DNA of 64,000 bases from Mesostigma viride (Eukaryota > Streptophyta > Mesostigmatophyceae > Mesostigmatales > Mesostigmataceae): assembly GCA_009746045.1 (NCBI GenBank), contig RPFO01000418.1:778498-842497 (forward strand). Direction: 5' to 3'. The notes under the pieces are model-generated. The model was not told the origin of the DNA and did not search any database. It saw only the letters and a list, made by a program, of their open reading frames with translations. This document shows, piece by piece, positions 53,056 to 62,729 of this stretch (its first letter is position 1; every line of letters begins with the position of its first letter). The position numbers were made by a program, and so were the translations under genes.

Positions 53056-56000
53056 ATGGTCGTTCTAACAACATTGAGCAGACCGACCAATCTCGCCACC
53101 GGGTTAACGCTCGACCCTGAAATGGAGGAGCGTGTTTCTAACATCGAAACAGACATAGATGGGCTTCAAGCTAGCGTTACGTTACTTCTTGGCACTTCAC
53201 ATCCATTCGATGAGTCACTCGTTGTCGACGGATTCAAAATTTTCTACCCGAGCCAGCCGACAAATGTGCGACTCGGAGACAATTACGACGACGAGACCGC
53301 AAGCGACCCATCGGAACTTGCTTACAGTCTCGTCGTGAATGGGTATTCCTATTTTAAATCAGGGACTACTTTAGTCGACGATCTCACTCTAAATGAACCT
53401 TACCTTACGGCGAAAGTGGGAGCAACCCAGTACCACGTCTTCGACTTTAGCCCTGATACGTTGCTAGACCCTGGTGGCAGAGTCCTGACCCGCGCGCAAT
53501 TGGACTACCTTTTTGACCAACACGGGGTAGGCAAAACGTCGATAGCTAACTTGAACGGGGATTTCGTCCTCCATCTCGAAGACGGGACGACCGTGTCGCA
53601 CCAAAACGCGTTCAACGTCATCAATGACCAGGATGTGCGAGTCCAGCTGCCCTACAACGTTACGAATGGCGACGCGAGTGGAATCTGTAAGTTTACCTAT
53701 CGCGACTACCACACGACCCAGGCGCGCACGGGGGAGAGCGTTGTGGACGGAGAGGTAGGATATCCATACTTTTCCGACTCTTTCTATGGTCTCGGCGGAT
53801 CTCGATTTAACGGCCTCCCTCTCCGCGTGGAGTTGTTGTCTTTCGCCACGATTCGCGACGACAACCGCCGCCTTCCACTAACTGGGAGATCCTTCACCAT
53901 CACGCGTACATACTCGCCACTGACGGACTGGCGAATGGGTCCGATTGACCCTGTGAACGCACTCTACTGGAGCACCAATCCAACCACCGCTAATTGGGAG
54001 GTCGTAGAGGGAACGACCCTCAAACAGGGCATAAAGATGACGACCCCCTTCGCATACCAACGCAAACTCCCCATCAGGTGGTACATGAATTCCACCCAGC
54101 TCACGCCGACCACTCCGACCATCGGCGGAGTCTCCCTCTCGCAAAACGGGGGACTGCGCGGGGAAGACGCCGTAATCACCGCGCCAGTCGCGGCAGATAG
54201 TAACAAGTATATGAACTACGAGATAGACGTCTACAACGACTCGACCCTCACCTCCTACACCACCCACAAAGGAGGGGTGATGGTATGCGTTTCAAAAATG
54301 AGCCAACTGCACTCCGGCATCCGGACACCAAGTTCCTACATTTCATATCTAAATCCTGTAAAAATCGCGATCAACGGCGTCTACGCGGACCATGATGTGG
54401 GGTGGGGAAAGTCGTTGCCTCCTCTCACCGGTTTTCATCTGTTGGCGAACGGAGTATCTCAAGGGGCCTTGGATGGGACGTTGAAGACAACGACGTTTCA
54501 AAATCCATCCGAAGGCGATGATGTAGAACTCAGATACAGGATCGTAACCGTAAAGGACTCGCCAAACCTGTCAGGAGAGACCGTGGAGATAGACGGCCCC
54601 GCTACGACGCTCCATTCTCTAGAATCATTCTCGCGCCACTCCGTGACCACGCTGCAAGCAGAAGCTTCGAAATACTACTTTGAAGGGTCTCCCGAAAAAT
54701 TCTTTTTTGTAAAAACAGCCACTCCGGCACCAAGCAAATGTGTTGTTTTTTCAGAGCAGCTCATCGACGGCCCATTTCTATTGTGTTTTCGGCTATATTT
54801 GGGCAGCAACGATGCTTTCGTCTCGTTTGCAGAAAATACTATGTCTTTGACGAATAAATATCACCCGGCCACGACAGATGCCCATCAGAATTGGAGAAAT
54901 GCGGCTACGACGCATTGGGGTATGCTGGGTATCAATCTGCACCATAGTGACTATGCACTCGACCTGTTTGACAATCTGAAGTCGAAGGTTCGATACACGT
55001 TAAACTCATCATGGAGACAACAAAACAGCTACTGGGTGGCATTTCGAAGAAAATCGGATGGGAAGGTGGAGCGTTATATATCCAAAACAACTCCTCAAGA
55101 ACTTAGTGACATGACTAAAATCTCAAACTCGTCCGGTATATTTACAACCACTCCTACAGACATTCTTGACCCGTACATTCCGATGCCCCTCCGACCAGTC
55201 TTCCACTTGAGCGGAGAGTACCACGGCGCGTATGTCTGGCCAATCAAAGATGACCTACAAGACATAGAGTTCGACTCTCTAAAAACCAACAACCCATCCG
55301 GATCGTACACAGCCGTCGGAGACGTGTTGGAGCTGCGTCACAGGTCCACCTCGTCGAGGAATTGTAGCATTTTTGGCAAATATAGCGTCACAAAACCCGT
55401 ACCGGGTGTGGCGGATACTTGGTTTAAGGAGCTAACACTCACGAATGAGAGTGTCATCCGCACGGTTGTTAAGTGTCCCGATGTTCAATACGGCGTGCAA
55501 ATGAACCAATATACTGCCAAAATATATGGGATTCTACCAGCTCGTCAGTCGGTAAGGAAGTTTTATGTAAGACTTGGATTTTCAAACACCAAGTTGAGCA
55601 ATGATCCGTTGCTTATCAGCGTAGTCGTTGGAGAAGCGTGGACTGGCGGTTTTTCTACAACGACAATATCAAAATCCTCGTCGTACGTTGACATAACCTG
55701 TGATCATATTTCACTGGTTGATCCTCCAGTTACTGGTATGATCCATTTGGCGACCGTGACGTTCCAGGTATTAGATCCAACAGTATCTGGCCCGACCCCG
55801 CTTTTATTTGCTTCTAGCCTAAGCTACTATTATGGTTCAAGCCTGTCGTCAATTGGCGGCAATCACGGGATGGACGTGGCCCTGTATGAAGATGTCCGAG
55901 AAACTAGGCGTATATCGCACACGATATTGGAAGCAGATTCTTTGGTCGGTCTGAGGCAGCCCATATACGACTACCCGCTTCCGCAATTTTGGCACGGCGC

Positions 56001-56367
56001 CCCTGTGGCCGTGATGTCTTTCCACGACCCGGCCACACAATCGGAACTAACTCTTCCGACCGCGTTGACCAATATCCTTGTCAGGTTAACATTTGATAAC
56101 AACCCACCAACGATTCTCGACATATCAAACCCATATCGCTTAACGGCTAGCGGCCTGTCCGTCTGGCCGGTAAACGTTATAATTGGCAGCAACTGGAATG
56201 TTGTTTCAGGATACGAGGAGGATGACGGGGTGTTTGAAATCGCATTGCGGATTCCTCGCATCACCACTGACACGTCAACAAACATAGCACTCTCTACGGC
56301 GTTTTGCAAGTCGCGCGCTGGAAAAATGGCCGTGTCGACTAACAAGACCCTCACTTGGACGTTATAA
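53056..56367 (+). CDS. Large fibre/adhesin-like virion protein, 1103 aa
   Basis: Intact, the longest gene in the element. Residues about 20-45 contain a short coiled coil (EERVSNIETDIDGLQASVTL) of the kind found at the base of trimeric fibres. The remainder is Ser/Thr/Asn/Tyr-rich, beta-strand-prone sequence with no membrane segment or signal peptide and few cysteines. The C-terminal 200 residues look like stacked beta domains. Position at the head of the morphogenesis arm and size suggest a receptor-binding fibre or a large minor structural protein. No specific domain is recognised. Confidence 0.8.
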   Translation: MVVLTTLSRPTNLATGLTLDPEMEERVSNIETDIDGLQASVTLLLGTSHPFDESLVVDGFKIFYPSQPTNVRLGDNYDDETASDPSELAYSLVVNGYSYFKSGTTLVDDLTLNEPYLTAKVGATQYHVFDFSPDTLLDPGGRVLTRAQLDYLFDQHGVGKTSIANLNGDFVLHLEDGTTVSHQNAFNVINDQDVRVQLPYNVTNGDASGICKFTYRDYHTTQARTGESVVDGEVGYPYFSDSFYGLGGSRFNGLPLRVELLSFATIRDDNRRLPLTGRSFTITRTYSPLTDWRMGPIDPVNALYWSTNPTTANWEVVEGTTLKQGIKMTTPFAYQRKLPIRWYMNSTQLTPTTPTIGGVSLSQNGGLRGEDAVITAPVAADSNKYMNYEIDVYNDSTLTSYTTHKGGVMVCVSKMSQLHSGIRTPSSYISYLNPVKIAINGVYADHDVGWGKSLPPLTGFHLLANGVSQGALDGTLKTTTFQNPSEGDDVELRYRIVTVKDSPNLSGETVEIDGPATTLHSLESFSRHSVTTLQAEASKYYFEGSPEKFFFVKTATPAPSKCVVFSEQLIDGPFLLCFRLYLGSNDAFVSFAENTMSLTNKYHPATTDAHQNWRNAATTHWGMLGINLHHSDYALDLFDNLKSKVRYTLNSSWRQQNSYWVAFRRKSDGKVERYISKTTPQELSDMTKISNSSGIFTTTPTDILDPYIPMPLRPVFHLSGEYHGAYVWPIKDDLQDIEFDSLKTNNPSGSYTAVGDVLELRHRSTSSRNCSIFGKYSVTKPVPGVADTWFKELTLTNESVIRTVVKCPDVQYGVQMNQYTAKIYGILPARQSVRKFYVRLGFSNTKLSNDPLLISVVVGEAWTGGFSTTTISKSSSYVDITCDHISLVDPPVTGMIHLATVTFQVLDPTVSGPTPLLFASSLSYYYGSSLSSIGGNHGMDVALYEDVRETRRISHTILEADSLVGLRQPIYDYPLPQFWHGAPVAVMSFHDPATQSELTLPTALTNILVRLTFDNNPPTILDISNPYRLTASGLSVWPVNVIIGSNWNVVSGYEEDDGVFEIALRIPRITTDTSTNIALSTAFCKSRAGKMAVSTNKTLTWTL

Positions 56368-56389
56368 AAATCTATGATTATATGCAGAA

Positions 56390-56893
56390 ATGGCAAGGCG
56401 TCAGAAATCAGCACGGCGCCGTCCTTCAAGTAAAAGGGGAAAACCGAAGCGTAAGGTCGCACCCCAGTCGCAGGTGACCGCTTCATCGACCAACACCATT
56501 GTCATCCACAGCGCGCCGGTCCGAAGAGCGGTGAACAAAGGGAAGGTCGCAGAGGCGCGAGGGTTCAAGGATGCCCTTCTCATGGCGTCAGTGATGGCGA
56601 ACTCTAGACCGGTCGCGTACCCCCCATTGTCCGCGTATGCCCAACCGGCCCCTGTCGCGCCGGCTCCCGAACCGGTTGTCGTCGATGAAGCAGTGGCGGC
56701 ACCCCCGGAGCCTGCGGGTGTACCTGTCGGGAAACGAGTCCAGGTGGGAGGCGCGAGGTGGAAATGCCCACAACCCGGGTGTAAGAGCACGTTCGCAAAC
56801 GAAAAAAACCTCCTGCTGCATCTCAGGAGGGTCCACAACACGGTCGTGGGAATTCCAAAAGAAGGCGCTGAAAAAAATCTCACAGAAGAGTAA
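56390..56893 (+). CDS. Basic protein with one C2H2 zinc finger
   Basis: 167 aa. The N-terminus is a highly basic stretch (RRQKSARRRPSSKRGKPKRK) that could act as a nuclear signal or bind DNA in the capsid. Residues 80-115 are Ala/Pro-rich. A classical C2H2 finger lies at 126-149 (Cys126, Cys131, His144, His149) with the expected Phe and Leu. TCTATG in AT-rich DNA is 17 bases before the ATG. It lies 22 bp after the fibre gene stop and 3 bp before the minor capsid gene, so it may be in the same transcript. Could be a DNA-condensing virion protein or a late regulator. Confidence 0.8.
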   Translation: MARRQKSARRRPSSKRGKPKRKVAPQSQVTASSTNTIVIHSAPVRRAVNKGKVAEARGFKDALLMASVMANSRPVAYPPLSAYAQPAPVAPAPEPVVVDEAVAAPPEPAGVPVGKRVQVGGARWKCPQPGCKSTFANEKNLLLHLRRVHNTVVGIPKEGAEKNLTEE

Positions 56894-56895
56894 AC

Positions 56896-57995
56896 ATGAG
56901 CAGCCCGCTGTTCACTGACGCCGAGATGCTCGAGATCTCTCAATGGATGACCCTCCATCCAAATGTCCCACGAGAGTTCATTGAGGCAGCCATGCTCTAC
57001 TGTAAGAAGAAGCCACTCACAGGGAAGACAAGGCGCGCCATGAAAAGGGCATCGGCGAAAATTGAGGAAGGCGTCGTCAAGGTTTTTGGGACAAACGAAA
57101 TTACTTCTGAGCTATTGTCAGAAGAAGTGGCCGATGAAGGAGTTCATCCAGGAAACGCTGACACTCACTCTTCGCACGGAGAACCGAACTCGCGGGACGC
57201 TAGTGGATCCGGTATGGGACATCCCGGCGGGCTCCTTGACGATTATCACGACGTCGGGCTTACCCTCATGACCATCCCGTTTGAACAGACTCACATCAGC
57301 GAAGGAAACCGATACTTCACTGTCCGTTTGTCTGGCAGCGAGTCCCCTACGAAGGTGACCTTGCCGCTCGGCTCGTACACGACTATCGAAAACCGAAAAA
57401 ACATAGAGGAAGCTTTGAAGGCGGTAGATCCTGGGTTCTCGGTCACGTACAACAGGGCGACTAGTCTTTTACCGTGACAAATGCCACCGAGTTCTCTGTC
57501 GCGGTGGATGAGCCCACGGGCCGGGTGTTGGGGCTCATGGAAGGATCATATCCTTTCACAGGTGTCCTCGCTAGCAACCGGCCAGCAACGAATGGGAGAC
57601 TGAGAATGGTGTATGTATACAGCGACATCGTTCGAGGAAACGTGATATCATCGTCGACAGGCACGGGATATGGAGGCCTTTTGGCCGTCTGTCCCAACAT
57701 GTCGCAGTTCTTAGAACCCATTGTTTGGCAGGCAGCGACCCCTTTGTGGCAGCATCTCAAGGACTCTCCCAGCAACATCACGATCCGACTGCTCGACGAG
57801 GACGACGCTCCTATAACTGTCTACTCGGATTGGGCTCTTCAGCTCTCCTTCCGCATAAGCCCTCAGAAGGCGATGGGAATAGAGGCGAGGAAGATCGGGA
57901 GCGTTTTGAAGTATATGGCCCTTGACAGGACCGTCCAGCCACAAACCAGATTTATTTCTCAGCCATCTAGTACTATCGAGGACGATGAAAGTTAA
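56896..57995 (+). CDS. Minor capsid (penton-type) protein, broken by one frame change
   Basis: PLV minor capsid protein, expected to be a single jelly roll at the vertices. The first frame (56896-57477) opens with MSSPLFTDAEMLEISQWMTL, then a variable linker, then the start of the conserved body (FEQTHISEGNRYFTVRL, TLPLGSYTTIENRKNIEEAL). It ends at a TGA just after the four-T run at 57467-57470. The following frame carries the rest: TEFSVAVDEPTGRVLGL, RMVYVYSDIVRG, and the C-terminal NITIRLLDEDDAPITVYSDW, typical of this family. One additional T would fuse them to about 367 aa. The start is only 3 bp after the zinc-finger gene stop. Confidence 0.82.
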
Positions 57996-58341
57996 TTTTG
58001 GAGCAATCGGAAACGTGGCTAGACGCGTGGGAGAGTTTGCCGGCAACGCTATCAAGAGGGTCGGCGACGGGGCGGCCATCGTGTCAGCTGTCAAGAAAGC
58101 CGGGCACGTCGCTGGCGAAGTCATCTCAAAAATTGGCGACGGGGCGCGGGCTGCCAAACAGGCGGCGGGCATTGTCGATTCCGCGCTCGGACACATCCCA
58201 TCCAACATGATCGCGAAGAGTACGCTGCTCGGGAAAGCGTACTCGGTCGCAAACACTGGTCTGAGCGCCTTGTCCAACCTCGAAAGACGGGTTGATGGAG
58301 CGAAGGTAAAAAATCCCATACTCGGCCAGCTTCTTCAGTAA
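57985..58341 (+). CDS. Small amphipathic Gly/Ala-rich virion protein
   Basis: 118 aa; start chosen at MKVNFGAIGNVARRVG, whose ATG overlaps the last codons of the minor capsid gene. It has an amphipathic, positively charged helix pattern with repeated G-(N/D)-A and IGDGA motifs (KRVGDGAAI, SKIGDGARA). Small glycine-rich amphipathic proteins at this position in related viruses are internal capsid or membrane-active proteins; the assignment here is by position and composition only. TCTA lies 20 bases upstream. The gene is followed 15-30 bp later by the MCP. Confidence 0.72.
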   Translation: MKVNFGAIGNVARRVGEFAGNAIKRVGDGAAIVSAVKKAGHVAGEVISKIGDGARAAKQAAGIVDSALGHIPSNMIAKSTLLGKAYSVANTGLSALSNLERRVDGAKVKNPILGQLLQ

Positions 58342-58371
58342 AAATATCTCATTCGAATGTATACACAATCT

Positions 58372-59663
58372 ATGGCTTCGGACAATTCCTGGTACTCGCG
58401 CGCTATCCCCAAGTCCATGCAATACCTCGTGAAGGCGCTGGGTCAGCACACGACTCAACGAGTCCATCTCAGCACCCTCTCAGCAAGCGACGGCATCAAA
58501 CAAGGGTCTGTGGTCGCGGTCCGCCTCCCCACGTCCGGGTTCGTGGACTTGCACTCCTTCGCAATGTTTTTCACGGGGACCCCCACGACCACGGCGGGGT
58601 TCGCAAGTTCCCCGCGTACACGTCCTCCATCATCAGGCGCCTCGAGGTACTGGCAGGAGGTCAGACCGTCGACAGCATCAACGACTACTCCCAGCTGTTC
58701 CATACGCTGCTCTCGGTGCACGGCGGTGTCGAGTACAATCTCGCGCAGGCTCCCGCTGGTTGGTCGAAGAATAACAACATCGTCATTGCTGATGCGGCTG
58801 GCGCTCTCACAAACAACGTGAAGGCAAACACCGCAGTGGACGGCGTCATTGACCACTTTTTGGGATTCCTGAGTGGCGAGCCTCGGATCGTGGATCTGAG
58901 TCTCTTCCCCCCCATCGAGATCCGAATCACACTCATGGACGGAGGGGTGATGCTTCCTAGCGTGGCGCAAGCAGCTGCTGCTGGCGATGGCATCGTGGCC
59001 GTTGAGCGCGACGGTGTTGGTTTCGAACTGAGCAACATCCACTTTAGCATCGACACGTACAGGTTCCAAGAAGATATCGTGGGCCAGATTTTCTCGTCCA
59101 GGCTTGCCGAGGGTGGAACTCTCTCCTTCAAGTGGCGGACGTGGCAGTCCACCAAACAGTCGCTCGGGACTCGCACTCCCTATGCCATCAAGGCGTCGCT
59201 GTCTTCCGCGTCCGCCAGCAAACTCCTGGCGATTCAGGTTGCTGCCGGCGCGGACGTGACCAACGCATCTGGCAATACGATGTTCAATCACATCGCGGAT
59301 GGTATGACTTCCTACCAATACGACATCAACGGATCCAACCTAGCGCCTGGATACCGTACGAACGCAACCGAGGCGTGGATCAATCTGTTGTCCGCGTTCG
59401 GTGACCAGGGGAATGTCTTGTCCTGTGTCCGGGAGGGCATGACTCCTACCACGTGGCTAAACAACAACTTCACGATGGCGTGTCACCTTAATATGCCGTG
59501 TGCCGGTCCAGAGTACATGAGCGGCCTTGACCTTCGTGGCACGGCATCGGTGGTCACGCTGCGAGTCGAGAAGGGAGCGACGGACTGCATTTCCTACATC
59601 TTCACGGAGTGCGAATCAAAGATGGACATCGCTGCAGGCAGGCAGGCAGCCGTGTACCTCTAA
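58372..59663 (+). CDS. Double-jelly-roll major capsid protein, broken by one frame change
   Basis: Main shell protein of the PLV. Start chosen at 58372 (MASDNSWYSRAIPKSMQYLV) because a TCTA motif lies between it and the in-frame ATG at 58357. The first jelly roll begins with SVVAVRLPTSGFVDLHSFAM. The frame breaks at a four-G run (58596-58599); the next frame carries SSIIRRLEVLAGGQTVDSIN followed by DYSQLFHTLL, a signature of PLV and virophage MCPs. The rest continues uninterrupted to TAA at 59663 (for instance ISYIFTECESKMDIAAGRQA near the C-terminus). With one more G the protein would be about 431 aa, a normal size for the family. Confidence 0.88.
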
Positions 59664-59691
59664 AAAATATATACGTGTGTAATGACAAACG

Positions 59692-59862
59692 ATGGACTAC
59701 TTTCGAGACCCTAGCATCACAGCTAATCCGTTTAACAGGTTGAAGTTGATTTTTGACATTCCTGAAATGGCAGATTCTGGTCTGTCCATGACAATGCCAG
59801 CTAGACGAGCATTGCCCCTTCTCCCCACCTTCAAGTATCCGCTACCAAACCAAAAAAAATAA
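59692..59862 (+). CDS. Short 56-aa protein between MCP and adhesin
   Basis: Starts MDYFRDPSITANPF and ends YPLPNQKK before TAA. It is too short for most gene finders. TCTAAAAAATATATACG lies about 30 bases before the ATG. It fills the gap between MCP and adhesin, leaving only 28 and 19 bp on either side. The start MDY followed by an aromatic residue resembles the accessory gene at 61880 (MDYPNYYQ). Function unknown. Confidence 0.5.
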   Translation: MDYFRDPSITANPFNRLKLIFDIPEMADSGLSMTMPARRALPLLPTFKYPLPNQKK

Positions 59863-59881
59863 CGACGATTAGTCTATACAA

Positions 59882-61827
59882 ATGTTGCTGGATAGTGGTA
59901 TATGCCCCGCTCTTTTATATAAACGACGCGTTCCTAGTACCTCGGTCACGGTTGGGTTATCAACAGTGGACCTTACACCATCGAATGTCCCCGTTTTCGT
60001 GATGGCGACATTTAATGAAGACGTCACTGGTTTTGATCTATCAGACATTGACGTGACAAACGGAACGGCAGTCGACCTCTTTTTAGGTGCACCGGCGACG
60101 TATTTTTTTGATATAACAAATATCACAGGTTCGATCCCAACCACGGTTTCCGTGAAAGAAAATAAGGTAACAGGGGTTTCTGGGGCATATAACGACGAAT
60201 CCAACCTGTTATCATTTACCTACACCCCTCCTTCCACCACCGTCACACTTGCTACAACGGCAGGCGCTAATCCTACTGCGAGCCCTATCGCAGTGGCTGC
60301 CACTTTCAGTAAGTCCATAGCTGGTTTTTCCATAGACGACATAGTAGTTACCAATGGGACCGCTTCCTCGTTGACAGGCAGTGGTTCATCTTATACATTC
60401 TCGGTCACTCCCGTCGCGGCATACACCCCCACCACTGTTAGCGTGGGAGTGGATGTGGTGGACGGTGGAAACGACGCATCCAATACTCTAACATTCACAT
60501 GAGCCCTCCACCTATCACGGTCGCTCTATCTACAGCGCAGGGACGTATCCAACCACAAGCCCCGTCACAATGGATGTCACATTTGACAAGCCCGTGACTG
60601 GGTTTGGTAGCGGGACATCTACGTGAACAACGGAACAGCGTCGTCGGTAACAGGTACCGGGGCATCGTACCAGTTCGCAGTGACACCACCACTCCATATT
60701 CCCAGACGATCGTGAGGGTGGTCGATGGCTTGACGGTAGGCGAATTCGGGGTCACAAACGCCGAGTCTAACACGGTCGCGTTCACCTACTCCCCGCCGCC
60801 TACCGTCACCCTCGCGACTTCGGCCGGGGCAACACCGTCCGCGAGCCCAGTCGGCGTGACGGCTACCTTCAGCCGGTCAGTCACTGGTTTTGCGCTCGGG
60901 GACATCGTCGTTACCAACGGGACGGCGTCCAACTTGGTGCAGGTAAACGCGGCGTTTTACACGTTCGACGTGTCAGGAACCTCGAACACTTGACGACCGT
61001 CAGCGTGGGTGCCAACGCGGCGACAGACTCCGTGTCGGGCCATGGGAACTCGGCGTCTAACCGCTTACTTTTACGTATACGCCAGTTTACAACCCCGCAA
61101 CAGACCCCAATCTGTTCGCGTGGTACGATCCGTCCGACAGCGCCACGGTGTTCAGCGACACGTCGGGCACAACCCAGCAAAACACGACAGGTGGGAACGT
61201 GATGCGCGTGAACGACAAGGGGAACGGGTACCACGTGACGCAGGCAACTTCCGCCAAGTGCCCGACACTGGATACGGCGGAGCTGAACTCGAAACGGTCC
61301 CTCCGTTTTATTAACTCGCGGTCTGGCTTGTTGGAGTCCGTGAACAATTTCTGGAACGCGGTCGGGGTAAGTGCGAGTGTTTTTCTAGTCGCCAAACAGC
61401 TAACGACTGCAACGTATCCAGAAATAGGGAGTTTTACGGGTATTAGAGGTTATATGCTTGGATCGTCGAACGGCAATTGTTATCTCATGTCTTATCAGTC
61501 ACAGGAAGATCGTTATCTATTCGCTCCCGGTTCTGTATACGAAACCGTGAGCACCAGGGCTCAGTTCTTTGACAATACACACGTTGGCGCTTTCATGCAA
61601 CAGCAGTACAAACGCCTTTCTCACCCGCTTCGACGGACGACCCGGCTATGACAGATGGTCGGACCCTACAACTGGTTCAGGGAATCTCTATTGGAGGAGA
61701 CTCGGCCAACGCGAGTCGTGCTTTTGATGGGTGGATTGGCGAGATCCTTATCTACAACACCGCCAAAACGTCAGCGGAGCTTGAGGTGATACGCGGCTAC
61801 CTCGCAGCCAAGTGGGGGCACCGTTAA
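59882..61827 (+). pseudogene. Ig-like-repeat and LamG-like adhesin with several frame breaks
   Basis: About 650 codons spread over successive frames. Four repeats of about 95 codons (59945-60235, 60237-60500, 60510-60800, 60803-61085) share the pattern ATFxxxVTGFxxxDIxVxNGTA and resemble bacterial Ig-like domains. From about 61090 a concanavalin/LamG-like domain follows (LFAWYDPSDSATVFSDTSG, NGYHVTQA) and ends in the typical GEILIYNTAKTSAELEVIRG, AAKWGHR. Stops or frame changes occur near 60500, 60610, 60700, 60990, 61070 and 61610. TCTATACAAATG precedes the start. Either error-rich sequence or a decaying host-attachment gene. Ig-like fibres with lectin tips are established attachment modules in phages and some viruses. 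Confidence 0.75.
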
Positions 61828-61879
61828 CTCCTCCAGCATAGGCCTCTATAACTAAATATCTATCCATATCATGTAAGCA

Positions 61880-62386
61880 ATGGACTATCCAAATTATTAC
61901 CAGATAGTACTTGACAGCGAGGCTTCATCGAGTGACAGTGACGTTGACAATGCGGCATTTCGTTTTAAAATTAAGCCAGATCCAAGTGCTCCCATCATTG
62001 ACGGGGATTGGAGAGGCGGGCTTCACTTTGCGTCCATTGCAGGAATCGAAAGCACCCCCCCTCACGTGCTCATTGGCTTGGTATCCCCAGTTTCTTGGGT
62101 GGAGCACAATTTGGACCAGGGGGTTGTGTTGGGATCAGAAATATGCAAAAAAGCAACAGCAACGACCACTTTCGACTATTCTTTGATCAATGATCACGCA
62201 TATTTCAATTTGAGGAATCCACATCTCTTTAGGAACGGGGGCATTCTGGAGATAAGGTTGGCCCACATAGATAGGGACGTAGGAGACACGGAATATCAAA
62301 ACGTTGCTGCATACGATTCTTTCGTCTGCGTGTTACAATTTGAGAGGGTGCGAGGTTTTAATAAATGCAAATGTCATGGCAAGTAA
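61880..62386 (+). CDS. Accessory virion-type protein, unknown
   Basis: 168 aa starting MDYPNYYQIVLDSEASSSDS. Beta-rich, soluble, with motifs FRFKIKPDPSAPIIDGDWRG and GGILEIRLAHIDRDVG. Two TCTA cores (CCTCTATAAC and ATATCTATCC) precede the ATG. The frame ends just after GGTTTTAATAAATGC. Removing one T from the T run at 62356-62359 would carry it into the frame of the next 67 codons (62376-62579), making a protein of about 232 aa. Thus the C-terminus is uncertain. Probably structural, judging from position and late-type promoter. Confidence 0.7.
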   Translation: MDYPNYYQIVLDSEASSSDSDVDNAAFRFKIKPDPSAPIIDGDWRGGLHFASIAGIESTPPHVLIGLVSPVSWVEHNLDQGVVLGSEICKKATATTTFDYSLINDHAYFNLRNPHLFRNGGILEIRLAHIDRDVGDTEYQNVAAYDSFVCVLQFERVRGFNKCKCHGK

Positions 62387-62579
62387 TTTCTGCGCATCAT
62401 ATATGGGTGGTTGCTTCGGAAAATTCACTCTCGTGGACACTCTAGAATCTTCGTTCAGGCGCTTGACAAGTGACCCAGTTGATTACTCGCACGCTTACGA
62501 GTCTTTTTACCTAAATTCACGTCCCAGAACTCGCCACGTGGTAGAGGCCACCTTAGACTTGCATCGCTCCGAAATTTAG
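62376..62579 (+). CDS. Small ORF or C-terminal part of the preceding gene
   Basis: 67 aa from MASNFCASYMGGCFGKFTLV to DLHRSEI. It overlaps the end of the preceding gene by 11 bases in another frame. It may be the displaced C-terminus of that gene, given similar breaks elsewhere in the element, or an independent small gene. Confidence 0.4.
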   Translation: MASNFCASYMGGCFGKFTLVDTLESSFRRLTSDPVDYSHAYESFYLNSRPRTRHVVEATLDLHRSEI

Positions 62580-62729
62580 CCAAGTTCGACACTTGTACAA
62601 GTCCAGCCACCTTCGCGTCCTGTCCAGGCCGTGCCAGCAGACGTAACGGACCTTGGCACATTGTGCACAAATAGGCAAAATCACGTGCAAGTCACGCATC
62701 TCACGTTGCCAAGCTCTCTGCCGGTAGCC

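Noticed and set aside
58455-59318. Minus-strand 287-codon ORF in the MCP
   Set aside because: Antisense shadow; MCP signature on plus strand.
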